Part shown: positions 6,238 through 6,592 of the stretch, piece after piece
Position numbering within the stretch: position 1 is the stretch's first letter
Layout: each line of letters opens with the position of its first letter
Origin: Actinomycetota bacterium
Lineage (GTDB): Bacteria; Actinomycetota; Acidimicrobiia; Acidimicrobiales; Ilumatobacteraceae
DNA: 6,592 nucleotides
Assembly: GCA_009927375.1 (NCBI GenBank)
Contig: RFNE01000147.1
Coordinates: 1-6,592 of the forward strand
Direction of reading: 5' to 3'
Position numbers and translations under genes: made by a program
Notes under the pieces: generated by a model
The model's input: the letters and a program-made list of their open reading frames with translations, nothing else
Databases searched by the model: none
Told to the model about the DNA's origin: nothing

Positions 6238-6592
6238 ATGTCAGACGTACATCCCAACGTGACTCGCGTAGTTCAAGCGGCGAAAGAGCGGGGTCTTGAG
6301 ATCACGACGCGCAGATTTCCCGAGGGGACGAAGACCGCCCAAGACGCTGCAAACGCAATTGGTGTGTCACTCGGCCAAATCGTCAAGAGCCTCGTCTTCG
6401 CCGTTGACGGTGAGATCGTCATGGCGTTTGTGAGTGGTGCGAATCAATTAGATGAAAAGAAGTTGGCTCAGGCAGCGGGTGGATTGAAGTGTTCTCGTGT
6501 TGATGCAGATGCGGTGAGGGAGGCGACAGGGTTTCCGATCGGTGGGGTGCCGCCGTTTGGTCACAGCACTCAACTGCGTGTGTTCGTCGATC
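6238..6592 (+). CDS. YbaK/EbsC-family aminoacyl-tRNA deacylase, C-terminus cut by window edge
   Basis: The first 118 residues of a YbaK/ProX-type (EbsC-like) deacylase, whose members hydrolyse mischarged tRNAs, classically Cys-tRNA(Pro). Visible features are TAQDAANAIGVSLGQIVKSL (33-52) with the family's lysine after QIV, the FVSGANQLDEKKLAQ segment (65-79), and TGFPIGGVPPFGH (97-109), the glycine-rich loop near the active site. Members are about 150-165 residues, so roughly a quarter is missing. The ATG at 6238 is the only reasonable start near the N-terminus of the homologous region, 42 nt after sufC; there is no strong Shine-Dalgarno (only GAAGAA directly adjacent). Codon use differs from the suf genes: about 50 of 118 codons end in A or T by hand count, including a TTA leucine. 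Substrate specificity cannot be read from the fragment. Confidence 0.88.
   Translation, partial: MSDVHPNVTRVVQAAKERGLEITTRRFPEGTKTAQDAANAIGVSLGQIVKSLVFAVDGEIVMAFVSGANQLDEKKLAQAAGGLKCSRVDADAVREATGFPIGGVPPFGHSTQLRVFVD

Noticed and set aside
1..6592. CRISPR arrays, tRNA or rRNA genes, insertion sequences, attachment sites, prophage or defence genes
   Set aside because: No repeat-spacer pattern, cloverleaf, transposase, integrase or terminal repeat was seen. The window is densely filled with the genes listed.

Overview
The window is GC-rich bacterial DNA, apparently from an actinobacterium. The SUF gene order (sufB, sufD, a Rieske ferredoxin, sufC) is one I recall from actinobacteria. The mix of GTG starts, 4-nt overlaps and C-ending codons fits. 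Acidimicrobiia or a relative is my best guess, but this is an inference from gene order and protein flavour, not a placement.

Left block (1-2210, minus strand): a housekeeping run, in transcription order ychF (ribosome-associated Obg-like ATPase), a small DUF192 protein and rsmI (16S rRNA 2'-O-methyltransferase, running off the left edge). Spacing is tight: 5 nt between ychF and the DUF192 gene, then a GTGA overlap into rsmI. ychF carries a one-base frameshift near its 5' end, at a 4-base C run in the coding strand.

Middle (2211-2318): a 108-bp divergent intergenic region. It holds an AT-rich patch with a near-perfect 24-bp dyad that overlaps the likely sufB promoter, and a smaller dyad next to the ychF start.

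Right block (2319-6195, plus strand): a SUF iron-sulfur assembly operon: sufB, a small four-cysteine protein with a lysine-rich tail, sufD, a Rieske ferredoxin and sufC. Junctions are very tight (30 nt, then TAG directly followed by ATG, the same again, then a GTGA overlap), so the genes are almost certainly cotranscribed and translationally coupled. SufB, SufC and SufD form the SufBC2D scaffold on which clusters are built. No cysteine desulfurase (SufS), sulfur carrier (SufU/SufE) or SufR regulator lies in the window. sufD also carries a one-base frameshift, near codon 30.

Right edge (6238-6592, plus strand): the start of a YbaK/EbsC-type aminoacyl-tRNA deacylase gene whose codon use is clearly more A/T-ending than its neighbours. 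A weak hairpin lies between sufC and this gene.

The least explained item is the four-cysteine, lysine-tailed protein between sufB and sufD, a candidate uncharacterised SUF accessory factor. The two single-base frameshifts may be sequence errors and should be resolved before these genes are called pseudogenes.
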